Source: UBA6921 sp031363085 (GTDB lineage Bacteria; Pseudomonadota; Gammaproteobacteria; SG8-11). Taken from it: DNA of 59,470 nucleotides. Location of the stretch: the NCBI GenBank assembly GCA_031363085.1, contig JANLTU010000172.1, forward strand, positions 1 through 59,470, given 5' to 3'. Made by a program: the position numbers and the translations under genes. The notes under the pieces were generated by a model that saw only the letters and a list, made by a program, of their open reading frames with translations, did no database searches and was not told the origin of the DNA. Positions 1 to 8,740 of the stretch are shown here, one piece after another; position 1 is the first letter of the stretch; each line of letters starts with the position of its first letter.

Positions 1-254
1 ATCAGCACGCGCCCGCTGTCGATTTGCACGCGCGACAGTTCCACGCCGACGAATTCACTGCGCGGCAGGTAGTAGGCGAGCGGGATAATGTTGGCGCCGT
101 CCGCGCAGCCGAATTCCAACACCCGGCACTGTTCCGGGTCAGCGGTCTGCAAACCGAAGATGCGGCCCAGCACGTACAGGTGATCCGGGTGCGTGTCAGT
201 AATCGGCACTGCGTCGTAGGGAATCTGGTCGTAACTATCGAGGGTGTCGGTCAT
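1..254 (-). CDS. Class I SAM-dependent methyltransferase, N-terminal part (cut by window edge)
   Basis: The first 84 codons of a gene that reads leftwards off the window, starting with ATG at 254-252. The peptide opens with a segment around YDQIPYDAVPITDTHPDHL and continues into the SAM-binding motif I, VLEFGCADGANIIPLAYYLP. This opening is typical of methyltransferases that carry a C-terminal methyltransferase regulatory domain, but that part lies outside the window, so substrate and domain content are unknown. The gene lies downstream of, and in the same direction as, another methyltransferase (567-1439), separated by about 310 bases in which I see no gene. Confidence 0.8.
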   Translation of the reverse strand, partial: MTDTLDSYDQIPYDAVPITDTHPDHLYVLGRIFGLQTADPEQCRVLEFGCADGANIIPLAYYLPRSEFVGVELSRVQIDSGRVL

Positions 255-566
255 GACATAAATCCTGATAAATGATTTAGATTGTCGGGCTGTGACAGAT
301 GCGCGCCGCCGGTCCATAGCTGCGGTGCGTCAGTCAGGGAATCTACCCTTGGCGACGGGTTCGTGCGTTGAGCGATCTCCTGCTTATACGGCGCCCTCCC
401 AATTTGTAAGCTTCGGGCGAAGATCGCTGAAAACTGTGGACTTGATCCAGCCCGCTTTGTCTGCGATTGCACATCATCCAGGTGATTTCAGCGAGAAAAG
501 CAGATGAAGATGAAAATGAGCGTACGCACTACCGTGACATTCAGATTTGATCTACAGCCTCAGAGT
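255..566. other. Intergenic stretch, no gene seen
   Basis: About 310 bases between two leftward methyltransferase genes. The open frames here are short, lack a convincing ribosome-binding site and look like chance frames. It presumably holds the promoter or leader of the left-hand methyltransferase gene, but I could not pick a clear promoter. Confidence 0.4.
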
Positions 567-1439
567 TCAGGCCCCCAATTGATACACCATCAAATGATAG
601 GTTTTGTAGCGTTCAAACGTTTCCTTGCTGCGATGACCGGAGAAATATTTGTAGTTGGCCTTGGCGAGTTTTTTGCGCAGCAGCTTTTGGGCGATCCATG
701 ATAATTTCGGGTAGTTACTGCTCAGGTAACGGTCCAGCGACACGCCGACGGGTTTGATGGTGTTGAGCAGGAAGTCGTTGAGCAAGTCGAGGTTCGGGCT
801 CACGCGTTTGGTAATGTCTTCGTCGCGCAAGGGCACGAAGCGGGTGGTTTGGATTTTTCTGTAGAACTCGCTGAGCTGATGTCCGCCGCCAAAACTTTTA
901 TCACCGGTGCCGCCGTCGCCATGGTGTGCGGTTTTGAAGAAGTCGCAGATCACCAACAAGCCGCCGGGCTTGACTATTTTTTGCAACAGCGCAAACGACG
1001 CCTCCATCGAAATATACTGAAAGCTTTCGCTGAACAACGCGACGTCGTAGCGCTGTGCGTGTGGCTCGGCGGGGAAGTCTTCAAAGCGGCATTCGAAGAG
1101 TCGGCTTTGATTCCCGGGGCGCTTTCCCAGACGCTGGCGCACCAGCTTGGCGAGGCTGGGCGAGGGGATCACGCCGTCGGCGCGATAGCCGCGCTCCAAC
1201 AACTGGCCCAAGATGTGGCCGGTGCCGCAGCCAATATCAAGCACGTGCACCGGGCCGGGTTGTGCCGGCGGCAGCGTGGCGAGTAGAAAGTCGCTGTAAC
1301 GTTGCTGGGCGATGCCGATGTTGGTGAGTTTGAGTTCGAGGTCGGCGTCCCACAGGCCGTAGTGCAGATCGTCGACGCCTAAAATTTGTTGCGCGAGCAC
1401 CAACCCCAGCTCGCGGCTGTGCATTTTTTCTTTAGTCAA
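567..1439 (-). CDS. Class I SAM-dependent methyltransferase (UbiE/UbiG-like fold)
   Basis: A 290-residue protein. Motif I is clear at about residues 68-77 (LDIGCGTGHI). It is followed by the acidic post-motif regions and a segment near KPGGLLVICDFF, which is the usual strand-5 region of small-molecule methyltransferases. The C-terminal third is basic and rich in Lys and Tyr (KANYKYFSGHRSKETFERYKTY), as in several fatty-acid or quinone-type methyltransferases. It reads in the same direction as the partial methyltransferase at the left edge and the MBL-fold gene upstream. The substrate cannot be named from sequence alone. Confidence 0.8.
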   Translation of the reverse strand: MTKEKMHSRELGLVLAQQILGVDDLHYGLWDADLELKLTNIGIAQQRYSDFLLATLPPAQPGPVHVLDIGCGTGHILGQLLERGYRADGVIPSPSLAKLVRQRLGKRPGNQSRLFECRFEDFPAEPHAQRYDVALFSESFQYISMEASFALLQKIVKPGGLLVICDFFKTAHHGDGGTGDKSFGGGHQLSEFYRKIQTTRFVPLRDEDITKRVSPNLDLLNDFLLNTIKPVGVSLDRYLSSNYPKLSWIAQKLLRKKLAKANYKYFSGHRSKETFERYKTYHLMVYQLGA

Positions 1440-1493
1440 AGTGTAGTCTCGAAGCCGCTGAAAAGTGAGCGGAGGGATTATCCCGCATGCAGG

Positions 1494-2453
1494 CTATTTC
1501 GAAAAGAACTCTGCTTCGCGTTCCAGATACGCCCAGCTTGCGTTGCGCCCGGCCAGCGCATCGAAGTCGGCGAGCGCATTGAAGCGCGACTGATCCAACG
1601 AGCTGATCGCCTCTTGAATATCCGCACCGGCGTCGATTTTCTTGCCCATGTGTGCGTAGAGCAGTTGCAGGTAGTCGTGGGTGGGGAAGTCGAAAGTTTT
1701 GAGTTTGCCGGGCTGGCCGTGGCCGGGGATGAAGGTCATGTCGCCGAACGTGGTGAGCAGCTCATATGCTTTCAGCCATGACTTGACATTACCGTCGGGA
1801 AGAATCGCGAGCAGGCGTCCGGAAAAAAGCACATCGCTTGCATATACTACTTTATCCGCCGGAATCTTCACGACCAACTGCGCGGGAGTATGGGCGGCGC
1901 CGACGGAAATAATACGCAATTCCAGGCTGCCCAGATCAAGATTGAGATCGCCATCAAGCAACTGATCGGGCGGCGCGGGGGGGTGCACGCTGCCGGCCGG
2001 AAGTTGCAGAGTCGTGATCACCGCTTGTGCCTGGTCGTTGCCTAACCGCGCCATGCGTGCGGCCTCGCTGCGATGCGCGATGATTTTAGCTCCCGCGCGG
2101 CGGAATACCTCGTTGCCCAGGTAGCGATGCGGTTGCGAGTTGGTGTTAATCGCGTACTTGATCGGCAGCGGAGTGGTAGCGTGAATGAAGTCGAGCATGG
2201 CTTCCGCCATCGCCTCGGTGTAGCCGGTGTCAAGCACCGCCACCGCTTGCTCACCGACCACGAAGGCCAGATTCATGCGGTAGCCGTGATTTTCTTTGCT
2301 GGCTCCGCCATAGGGGCCGATCCAGGCGTAGACATGTGCCGATACCCGCTGTGGCGCAGGGAGAATTTTCACCGGCGCGGCTTGTGCCGGGATCATCCAG
2401 GCAAGCAGGGCCAGCGCAGCGCCAAGACGAACCGGCAACAGTGTTATTGTCAT
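1494..2453 (-). CDS. Secreted MBL-fold metallo-hydrolase-like protein with substituted HxHxDH motif
   Basis: A 319-residue protein with an N-terminal signal peptide (hydrophobic stretch, then AQA-AP) and the overall order of metallo-beta-lactamase-fold motifs. The central loop that normally reads THxHxDH here reads NTNSQPHRYLGN, so the two His, the Asp and the third His become Asn, Gln, His and Arg. The later motifs are kept: GAAHTPAQL (site His), VYASDVLFSGR (bridging Asp) and FIPGHGQPG (distal His). It therefore belongs to the fold but may bind one metal, a different metal, or none. It is transcribed divergently from the two-component system at 2602, which could regulate it. The exact reaction is unknown. 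Confidence 0.75.
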   Translation of the reverse strand: MTITLLPVRLGAALALLAWMIPAQAAPVKILPAPQRVSAHVYAWIGPYGGASKENHGYRMNLAFVVGEQAVAVLDTGYTEAMAEAMLDFIHATTPLPIKYAINTNSQPHRYLGNEVFRRAGAKIIAHRSEAARMARLGNDQAQAVITTLQLPAGSVHPPAPPDQLLDGDLNLDLGSLELRIISVGAAHTPAQLVVKIPADKVVYASDVLFSGRLLAILPDGNVKSWLKAYELLTTFGDMTFIPGHGQPGKLKTFDFPTHDYLQLLYAHMGKKIDAGADIQEAISSLDQSRFNALADFDALAGRNASWAYLEREAEFFSK

Positions 2454-2601
2454 GATGAGCTCCGATGGAGATAGCTGCCATAAACTATAGTCGGCACTGG
2501 GCGGCTTTCCTACTGAAGTATTACAGAACCCGACCTGACTGAAACTTCAGAAACTGGCGCCCGCCTGCGCGCTATAAAGACAAATATAGGCAGAGGCTGG
2601 C

Positions 2602-3285
2602 ATGCGCATCCTAATCATCGAAGACGAAAAGAAACTGGCGGCGGCGATTCGCGACAGCCTCGCTGCGGAGCACTACGAGGTGGCGCTGGCATACACCGGC
2701 GAGGAAGGATTTTTTCGCATCAATGCAGAATTATTCGAGCTGGTGATTCTCGATCTGATGCTACCCGGTTGCAGCGGTTTTGAGGTATTGAGCACGCTGC
2801 GGCGACGTGGGTTACAAACGCCGGTGCTGATCCTCACCGCACGTGACGCAGTGGAAGATCGCGTGCTGGGCCTGGACGGTGGTGCCGACGATTATCTGGT
2901 GAAGCCGTTCGCGTTCCCGGAATTGCATGCGCGCATCCGTTTGCTGTTGCGACGCGGCCGGCCGCTTGAGGTGTTGCATCTGAAGTTTGCCGATCTGGAG
3001 TTGGATCGGGTGACGCGTGATGTGTCGCGGGCCGGGCGGTTGTTGAATCTCACCGCCAAAGAATTCGAGTTGCTGGAATTCCTGTTGCGCCACGCGGATC
3101 GTGTGGTGTCGCGTGAGATGCTGGCGCGCGAAGTGTGGAAGGAAACCGCGCGCGCCACGCCGCTGGATAATGTCATCGACGTGCACATCGCGCGTCTGCG
3201 TCGCAAAGTGGATGAAGGCTGCGGCCGGAAATTACTGCACACGGTGCGCGGGGTCGGGTTCATTCTGCGCGAGGAGCCGCTATGA
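2602..3285 (+). CDS. OmpR/PhoB-family response regulator
   Basis: A 227-residue regulator with an N-terminal receiver domain (residues 1-115) and a C-terminal winged helix (about 130-222). The receiver shows the acidic pair IIEDE, the phosphoacceptor in VILDLMLPG, the switch Thr in LILTAR and the conserved Lys in LVKPF. The output domain ends with the typical RRKVDEG...LLHTVRGVGFIL segment. It is closest in style to the CusR/CopR metal-responsive branch, but that assignment is only by resemblance. The stop overlaps the start of the kinase gene by four bases (ATGA), so the pair should be translationally coupled. Confidence 0.92.
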   Translation: MRILIIEDEKKLAAAIRDSLAAEHYEVALAYTGEEGFFRINAELFELVILDLMLPGCSGFEVLSTLRRRGLQTPVLILTARDAVEDRVLGLDGGADDYLVKPFAFPELHARIRLLLRRGRPLEVLHLKFADLELDRVTRDVSRAGRLLNLTAKEFELLEFLLRHADRVVSREMLAREVWKETARATPLDNVIDVHIARLRRKVDEGCGRKLLHTVRGVGFILREEPL

Positions 3286-4634
3286 ATCCGCTGCGCAGTG
3301 TGCGTGCGCGGCTGACGTTGTGGTATGCGGCGTCGCTGGCGGTGCTCTTGCTGGTGTTTTCGTTGAGCGTGTATTTCTACCTGCGCAGCAGTCTGCAACA
3401 CGCCCTGGATAGCGAGTTGCAGAACAGCTTCATAATTGTCGAGAACGGCTTGATGGCATCGCTGGATCAGCTCAGCGAGGTGGAAGATCACAGCACCATC
3501 AACCTGTTTCTGGTCACCGAAGGCGCAAGCGTCGTGCATCAGACCAGCCGCTGGTTGTTGGAAGGTCTGGATGCTGCGGTCGAACAAACGCCGCTGCCAA
3601 GTGGGTCGTGGTCCGCGCCGCAAGGGCAAATATTCCACTTGCAGCAGGGCGACGTGACCGCCGGCGGGCGACAGTTTCATGTGGTCGTGGCGCAAGAGCG
3701 CACGCGTGTGGAAGAGGGCTTGGCCGATTTGCGTGTCGCGTTGTTTGCCGGATTTCCGCTTGCACTTGCCGTTGCTGGCGGCGGCGGTTGGTGGCTGGCG
3801 CGCCGGGCGCTGGCACCAGTCAGTGACATGGCGGCGCGGGCCCGGGCGATTACGGCGGAACGGTTATCGGAACGTTTACCGGTGCGTGATCCACACGATG
3901 AATTCGGCCAGCTCGCTACGATATTCAACGCCACCTTGACGCGCTTGCAGCAGTCGTTCGAGCAACTACGCCGCTTCACCGCCGACGCCTCGCACGAATT
4001 GCGCACCCCCTTGACGGTGTTGCGCAGTGTCGGCGAGGTGGGCCTGCAAAAAAGTCAGGACGCCGCCGGCTATCGCGAAGTCATCAGCAGCATGCTGGAA
4101 GAAACCGAACGCCTGACCCGCTTGGTAGAAAGCCTGTTGACCTTGTCGCGCTTTGAGTCAGGACATGCTCCCTTGAAAATTGAATGCGTCGACATTGGTG
4201 CGCTGGTACGTAACGCGGTGGAGTGTTTGCAGGTGCTGGCCGAAGAAAAAACCCAAACAATGCGCGTGGAATGTGCAGCGGGGTTGGACGCAAACGTGGA
4301 TGGCGGCTTGCTGCGTCACGCGCTGCTGAACCTAGTGGACAACGCCATTAAGTACACGCCCGTGGATGGGCATATCCGCGTGACCGTGCGGCGCGTGCAG
4401 CATCAGGTGTTGATCGAAGTGACCGACAACGGCCCCGGCATTTCCGCCGAGCATCAGGCGAAAATCTTCGAACGATTTTATCGCGTGGACGCCGGCCGCG
4501 CGCGCGACATGGGTGGTGTGGGTCTTGGACTGGCCATCGCCCGCTGGATCGTCGAATACAACCAGGGCGTGATTGATGTGACAAGCGCAACGGGGCAGGG
4601 CGCGACATTCAGGATCACGCTGCCGTTGGCGTGA
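3282..4634 (+). CDS. Two-component sensor histidine kinase
   Basis: A 450-residue membrane kinase. It has a first membrane helix near residues 12-32, a periplasmic sensor of roughly 120 residues, a second helix near 155-175, a HAMP segment, and a HisKA H-box containing ASHELRTPLTVL. The HATPase domain has an N-box (LLNLVDNAIKYTP), G1 (DNGPGIS), F-box (FERFYR) and G2 (GGVGLGLAI). It overlaps the regulator gene by four bases, so the two proteins form one system. The signal is not evident; by architecture a metal-ion or envelope stress signal is plausible. Confidence 0.92.
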   Translation: MNPLRSVRARLTLWYAASLAVLLLVFSLSVYFYLRSSLQHALDSELQNSFIIVENGLMASLDQLSEVEDHSTINLFLVTEGASVVHQTSRWLLEGLDAAVEQTPLPSGSWSAPQGQIFHLQQGDVTAGGRQFHVVVAQERTRVEEGLADLRVALFAGFPLALAVAGGGGWWLARRALAPVSDMAARARAITAERLSERLPVRDPHDEFGQLATIFNATLTRLQQSFEQLRRFTADASHELRTPLTVLRSVGEVGLQKSQDAAGYREVISSMLEETERLTRLVESLLTLSRFESGHAPLKIECVDIGALVRNAVECLQVLAEEKTQTMRVECAAGLDANVDGGLLRHALLNLVDNAIKYTPVDGHIRVTVRRVQHQVLIEVTDNGPGISAEHQAKIFERFYRVDAGRARDMGGVGLGLAIARWIVEYNQGVIDVTSATGQGATFRITLPLA

Positions 4635-4720
4635 GCTTAAAAATCCCGGTCACAGATCAATACCTGCAAGGTTATTCTTTACACGCTTGCACTAGGTGAG
4701 CGTTCCCGCCTACAAAGTAG

Positions 4721-4747
4721 TGTCACAAAATGATCGCCTGCCGCGTC
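4721..4747 (+). promoter_or_regulatory. ECF41-type promoter upstream of the sigma factor gene
   Basis: TGTCACA at 4721-4727 is followed after exactly 16 bases by CGTC at 4744-4747. This matches the promoter pattern I know for ECF41 sigma factors (TGTCACA-N16-CGTC). It ends 33 bases before the start codon of the ECF41-like gene at 4781, so the sigma factor very likely drives its own gene. Confidence 0.75.
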
Positions 4748-4780
4748 TTGTAGTCACCACCAGACTGTCCACGAGCCCTT

Positions 4781-5668
4781 ATGAATTCCAGCGTTTCACC
4801 CACTGATTCCGATGTGTTCGCCGCGCTGCGTCCGCGTCTTTTTTCCATCGCCTACCGCATGCTCGGCACGCGTGCTGATGCCGAGGATGTGTTGCAGGAC
4901 GCTTGGCTGCGCTGGCAGCGTGCTGACCAAGCGGCGTTGCAATCCACCGAGGCATGGCTGGTGACCGTCGTGACGCGGCTGGCCATCGACCGGCTGCGTG
5001 TCGCCAAGGCGGAGCGCGCCGCTTACGTGGGATGGTGGTTGCCGGAGCCCTTGGTGGAATCGGACGAGCGCACGCCGGAAGCCGCAGTCGAACTGGCCGG
5101 TGAGCTGTCAGTGGCATTGCTGTGGGTGTTGGAGCGCTTGTCGCCCGAAGAGCGCGCGGCCTTTCTGCTGCGGCAGGTGTTTGATCACGACTACGCCGAA
5201 ATCGCGACGCTGCTTGGCAAGAGTGAAGCCGCCTGCCGGCAGATGGTGCATCGCGCGTCGGAGCGGGTGCGGCAGGAGCGCCCGCGCTTCGAGGTGTCGA
5301 AACATGCTCATCGCCGCGTGCTCGAAAAATTTATACAGGCCGCGCACAGCGGTGAGCGCGCGGCGATCAAGGCGCTGCTGGCTGACGACGCGCAGCTCAT
5401 CGGCGACGGTGGCGGCAAAGTGCCTTCGTTCATGAAAATCATGCGTGGGACCGACCGCATCGCGGACCTGTACTGGGCGGTATCGAGACGGCATGCGGGC
5501 CAGCTTCTCTACCGCATCGCGCTGATTAATGGCGAAGCGGGGTTGCTGCGCTACGTCAACGGCCAACTCGAATCGGCACAGGCCCTGGTGAGCGACGGCG
5601 AGCGCATCGTTGCAATCTACGCGGTGCGTAATCCAGACAAGCTCGCCGGCATTCCACCGCTGCAATGA
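4781..5668 (+). CDS. ECF41 (SigJ-like) RNA polymerase sigma factor with SnoaL-like C-terminal domain
   Basis: A 295-residue sigma factor, longer than ordinary ECF factors. Residues 1-75 carry sigma region 2 (LFSIAYRMLGTRADAEDVLQ), about 110-165 carry region 4 with a helix-turn-helix (YAEIATLLGKSEAACRQMVHRA), and the rest is a SnoaL-like extension. The ECF41 hallmarks are present: WLPEPL in the linker, DGGGK in the extension and NPDKL near the C-terminus. In this family the extension acts as an internal regulator and no anti-sigma factor is needed. The gene is followed by a carboxymuconolactone decarboxylase-family gene, the classic ECF41 neighbour, and both genes carry matching promoters. Confidence 0.92.
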   Translation: MNSSVSPTDSDVFAALRPRLFSIAYRMLGTRADAEDVLQDAWLRWQRADQAALQSTEAWLVTVVTRLAIDRLRVAKAERAAYVGWWLPEPLVESDERTPEAAVELAGELSVALLWVLERLSPEERAAFLLRQVFDHDYAEIATLLGKSEAACRQMVHRASERVRQERPRFEVSKHAHRRVLEKFIQAAHSGERAAIKALLADDAQLIGDGGGKVPSFMKIMRGTDRIADLYWAVSRRHAGQLLYRIALINGEAGLLRYVNGQLESAQALVSDGERIVAIYAVRNPDKLAGIPPLQ

Positions 5669-5676
5669 ACTGGAGT

Positions 5677-5703
5677 GGTCACAAACGCATGCCGCCGCGC
5701 GTC
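5677..5703 (+). promoter_or_regulatory. ECF41-type promoter upstream of the carboxymuconolactone decarboxylase-family gene
   Basis: GGTCACA at 5677-5683 lies 16 bases before CGTC at 5700-5703, one base different from the upstream copy at 4721 and with identical spacing. It sits between the sigma factor gene and the AhpD-like gene at 5762, which is therefore the likely regulon member. Confidence 0.7.
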
Positions 5704-5711
5704 TTGGGAAT

Positions 5712-5738
5712 AGGACGGCCGCATAGGGCAGCCGTCCT
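5712..5738 (+). other. Hairpin in the leader of the AhpD-like gene
   Basis: A perfect 8-base stem, AGGACGGC at 5712-5719 pairing with GCCGTCCT at 5731-5738. It lies just downstream of the predicted ECF41 -10 element, so it would be at the very start of the mRNA. There is no long T run. It may terminate the sigma factor transcript weakly or stabilise the leader. Confidence 0.45.
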
Positions 5739-5761
5739 TCCACACGTAAAAGGGCCATTAC

Positions 5762-6214
5762 ATGACAAATTTAGCTCGTCTTCCTTATTATCAACTCGCA
5801 CCCAAAGCCTTCCAGGGCCTGCTTGATCTGAGCGCAAGCGTCAAGCAAAGCGCGCTTGGCAGTCGTCTCCTCGAACTCGTATTCCTGCGTGTGTCGCAGA
5901 TCAACGGTTGTGCCTTCTGTATCGACATGCACTGGCGCGACCTGATCGGACAAGGCGCAGACAGCCGCCATATCAATGCAGTGGCAGGCTGGCGCGAAGC
6001 GCCGTTCTTCAGCGAGCGCGAACGTGCCGCGCTGCAGTGGGCCGAGCTCGTCAACGCGATCCCGCAGCGCGATCCATCGGACACCGATTTTGCCGCGCTG
6101 AAGAAGCATTTCACCGACACCGAGATCGCTGAACTTGGCTTCGCGATTGGAGTGATCAATGTATGGAATCGCTTGAACGTGAGCTTTCGCAACCCGGTGC
6201 CACAGAACTTGTAG
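5762..6214 (+). CDS. Carboxymuconolactone decarboxylase family protein (AhpD-like peroxidase fold)
   Basis: A 150-residue protein with the AhpD/CMD core: a CxxC motif within NGCAFCIDMHWRD (residues about 50-62), where the two cysteines and the downstream His form the redox centre of AhpD-like alkylhydroperoxidases. The C-terminal part (FAIGVINVWNRLNVSFR) is typical of the family. The predicted role is thiol-dependent peroxide or electrophile detoxification in the cytoplasm. It follows an ECF41 sigma factor and has a matching promoter, which is the standard partnership for this family. Confidence 0.9.
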   Translation: MTNLARLPYYQLAPKAFQGLLDLSASVKQSALGSRLLELVFLRVSQINGCAFCIDMHWRDLIGQGADSRHINAVAGWREAPFFSERERAALQWAELVNAIPQRDPSDTDFAALKKHFTDTEIAELGFAIGVINVWNRLNVSFRNPVPQNL

Positions 6215-6248
6215 GCGCGCGAGCATCCTGCTCTTTGTTTTAAAAAAG

Positions 6249-6274
6249 CCGAGCGCATGCGAACGTGCGCTCGG
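6249..6274 (-). terminator. Intrinsic-terminator-like hairpin, reading leftwards
   Basis: CCGAGCGCA at 6249-6257 pairs perfectly with TGCGCTCGG at 6266-6274. On the minus strand it is followed by a run of six T (the A run at 6242-6247). On the plus strand there is no T tract. No leftward gene is evident to its right, so it may simply insulate the AhpD-like gene. Confidence 0.45.
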
Positions 6275-6569
6275 AGTCGCTACTGCTTCGATACCCGCCA
6301 ATGAAATGCTAACCGCCTGCCGAACTGACGACTTATCCGTAAATGGTCATAAGTCGCAGCTTCGACACAAAATATTTCCTGTGCTTAAGTCTTGGTGACC
6401 TTGTAACGTATTCGAAGGAATGACGGAATATATTTTTATGAAATGTTCAGTGGTTCCTAAGAGACTCGGGCTAAAAATAAACATGAGTACAAAAACATAA
6501 CTGCGCGGGCAGCCAAAGCGCAATGGATCATCAACGCGGTGCGTCATTATCGGTGCGGGTGGCATCAGT

Positions 6570-8723
6570 ATGGCAAAATTAACCGGCAACATCGAACACT
6601 TCACTTTCAGCATTCTGGGAGTGGGCCAGAAGCTGAAAGTGGTGGGGTTTTCGGGGAGCGAGAAAATCTCCGCGCCGTTTCGCTATGTCATTGAGCTTGC
6701 CTGTGACGACGCCGATCTTGACTTTAATAGTTGCATCAACAAACCCGCACTGCTGACCTTGATCGGCGATCACGACGATATCGAACGTCATGTGCATGGC
6801 ATGGTGTTGAGCATGCAGCACGTACGTCAAACCCAGCGCTTTGCAATTTACAGTGTGGAATTGGTGCCGCAGCTCGCGTGGCTGAAGTTGCGTAGCAACA
6901 GTCGTATTTACCAGAACACCTCCGTGCCTGACATCCTTGCGAGCATCTTAAAAGACGGCAAAATCGGTACCGATCTCTACAAGCTGAGTCTCAAGGCCAA
7001 TTACGACCCGCGCGAATATTGCGTGCAGTACCGCGAAACCGATTTGCAATTCATTGAGCGGCTGATGGAAGAGGAGGGCATTTATTACTATTTCGAGCAC
7101 AGCAAAGACGAGCATCGGCTGATCATCACCGACAATGCCGATGTCGCCAAGACCATCGGCGCACCCAGTACAGTGGCCTTTCATTCCGGCACCGGTACCG
7201 TCGCCGCCGAAGATGCGGTGCGGGTGTTTGTCTATTCTGAACAGGTGCAATCCGGTGCGGTGACCTTGCGTGACTTTAATTTCAAAAAGCCGGCATTGGG
7301 ATTGCAGTCGCATCAACAGGTCAAGGAGTTTAGCGAGCTGGAAATGTATGACTATCCGGGCGGTTACGATCTGCCCGGCGGCGGTGACAAATACGCGCAG
7401 GTTCGCCTGGAGGCGCTGCAGGCGGCGACCCATAAAGGGCAGGGGGAGAGTAATTGTCTACGCCTGCTCCCAGGGTTTCGCATGACGCTCGACGAACACC
7501 CGCGCAAGAACGTGAATCAGGAATATTTACTCACGAAAATGACCTGCGAAGCGCGCCAGCCGCAAGTGCTACAAGAGCTGGCCAGCGGCGAGGGCACCTC
7601 GTACAACAACAAATTCACCTGCATCCCCAGCAGCGTGCCCTACCGCACGACACCCGACACCGCAAAACCGCACATCGACGGCGTGCAAACCGCGATTGTT
7701 GTGGGCCCCGCCGGCGAAGAAATTTATGTCGATGAATTCGGGCGAGTGAAAGTGCAGTTTCACTGGGACCGCCAAGGCAAGAATAACGAAAAGAGCTCCT
7801 GTTGGATTCGTGTCTCCCAGACCATGGCCGGCGCGGGTTGGGGTGCGCTGATCATTCCGCGTGTCGGCCACGAAGTGATTGTCGACTTTATCGAAGGTAA
7901 TCCGGACCGGCCGATTGTTCTGGGGCAGGTATATCACGGCACCAACAAACCGCCTTACCCGTTGCCCGAACATAAAACCCGCAGCACGATTAAATCCAAC
8001 TCCACGAAAGGCGGCGGCGGTTCCAACGAACTACGCTTTGAAGACAAGAAAGGCAGCGAAGAAATTTACCTCCATGCGCAAAAAGACTGGACCATCGCGG
8101 TTGGAAACGACAAAAACCAAACGGTTGGCCACGACGAAACACTGGATGTCACAAACAACCGAACCAAGACGGTCGGTGTCGATCAGAGCGAAACCATCGG
8201 CAATAACAAAACGATCTCCGTCGGCGTGAATCACGACGAGACCATCGGTGCGAACAAGACCGAGACCATTGGCGCAAACATGACGTTGACCGTCGGAAGC
8301 AACAAGACCGAAACGGTAACTATCAATACTGCGGAAACGATTGGCGTTGCCAAAGAGTTGACTATCGGCGGTGCGTATCAAGTGACCGTGGGCGCCGCCA
8401 TGAATGAAACCATTGGCGCTGCCAAGGCTGAGGAGATCGGCGGGATCAAATCGGTCAACGTTGGGGCCAACAGCAGTGAGAACGTCGGTGGTAACAAGTC
8501 TGTGGATGCAGGGAAAGATATCACCGAGAAGGCTGGCAAGAAGATCGTGCTCACGGCGGGCGACGAGATCACTCTCAAGTGCGGTGACGCGAGTATTTCC
8601 ATGAAGAAGGATGGGACCATTGTGGTCAAGGGCAAGGACCTCACCCTCAACGGCAGCGGCAAGATCAATATCAAAGCGAGCGGCGACGTGGTGATTAAGG
8701 GCAGCAAAGTCGGTGTTAATTAA
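6570..8723 (+). CDS. vgrG: Type VI secretion spike protein VgrG (TssI)
   Basis: A 717-residue VgrG. The N-terminal two thirds match the gp27/gp44-like base (for example YCVQYRETDLQFIERLMEEE, and the gp5 OB-fold with WIRVSQTMAGAGWGALIIPR). The C-terminal part is a long beta-helix made of short repeats such as KTETIGANMTLTVG. It ends in the charged, Gly-rich tip segment (VVIKGSKVGVN). VgrG forms the puncturing tip of the T6SS tube and recruits effectors. No tss core genes lie in the window, so this is an orphan VgrG island. The next genes follow closely and in the same direction, which suggests a single cargo operon. Confidence 0.95.
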   Translation: MAKLTGNIEHFTFSILGVGQKLKVVGFSGSEKISAPFRYVIELACDDADLDFNSCINKPALLTLIGDHDDIERHVHGMVLSMQHVRQTQRFAIYSVELVPQLAWLKLRSNSRIYQNTSVPDILASILKDGKIGTDLYKLSLKANYDPREYCVQYRETDLQFIERLMEEEGIYYYFEHSKDEHRLIITDNADVAKTIGAPSTVAFHSGTGTVAAEDAVRVFVYSEQVQSGAVTLRDFNFKKPALGLQSHQQVKEFSELEMYDYPGGYDLPGGGDKYAQVRLEALQAATHKGQGESNCLRLLPGFRMTLDEHPRKNVNQEYLLTKMTCEARQPQVLQELASGEGTSYNNKFTCIPSSVPYRTTPDTAKPHIDGVQTAIVVGPAGEEIYVDEFGRVKVQFHWDRQGKNNEKSSCWIRVSQTMAGAGWGALIIPRVGHEVIVDFIEGNPDRPIVLGQVYHGTNKPPYPLPEHKTRSTIKSNSTKGGGGSNELRFEDKKGSEEIYLHAQKDWTIAVGNDKNQTVGHDETLDVTNNRTKTVGVDQSETIGNNKTISVGVNHDETIGANKTETIGANMTLTVGSNKTETVTINTAETIGVAKELTIGGAYQVTVGAAMNETIGAAKAEEIGGIKSVNVGANSSENVGGNKSVDAGKDITEKAGKKIVLTAGDEITLKCGDASISMKKDGTIVVKGKDLTLNGSGKINIKASGDVVIKGSKVGVN

Positions 8724-8740
8724 CTAGTGGAGAAGCGGAC

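Noticed and set aside
2892..3695. A 267-codon minus-strand open frame
   Set aside because: It overlaps the response regulator and kinase genes and has no recognisable domain.
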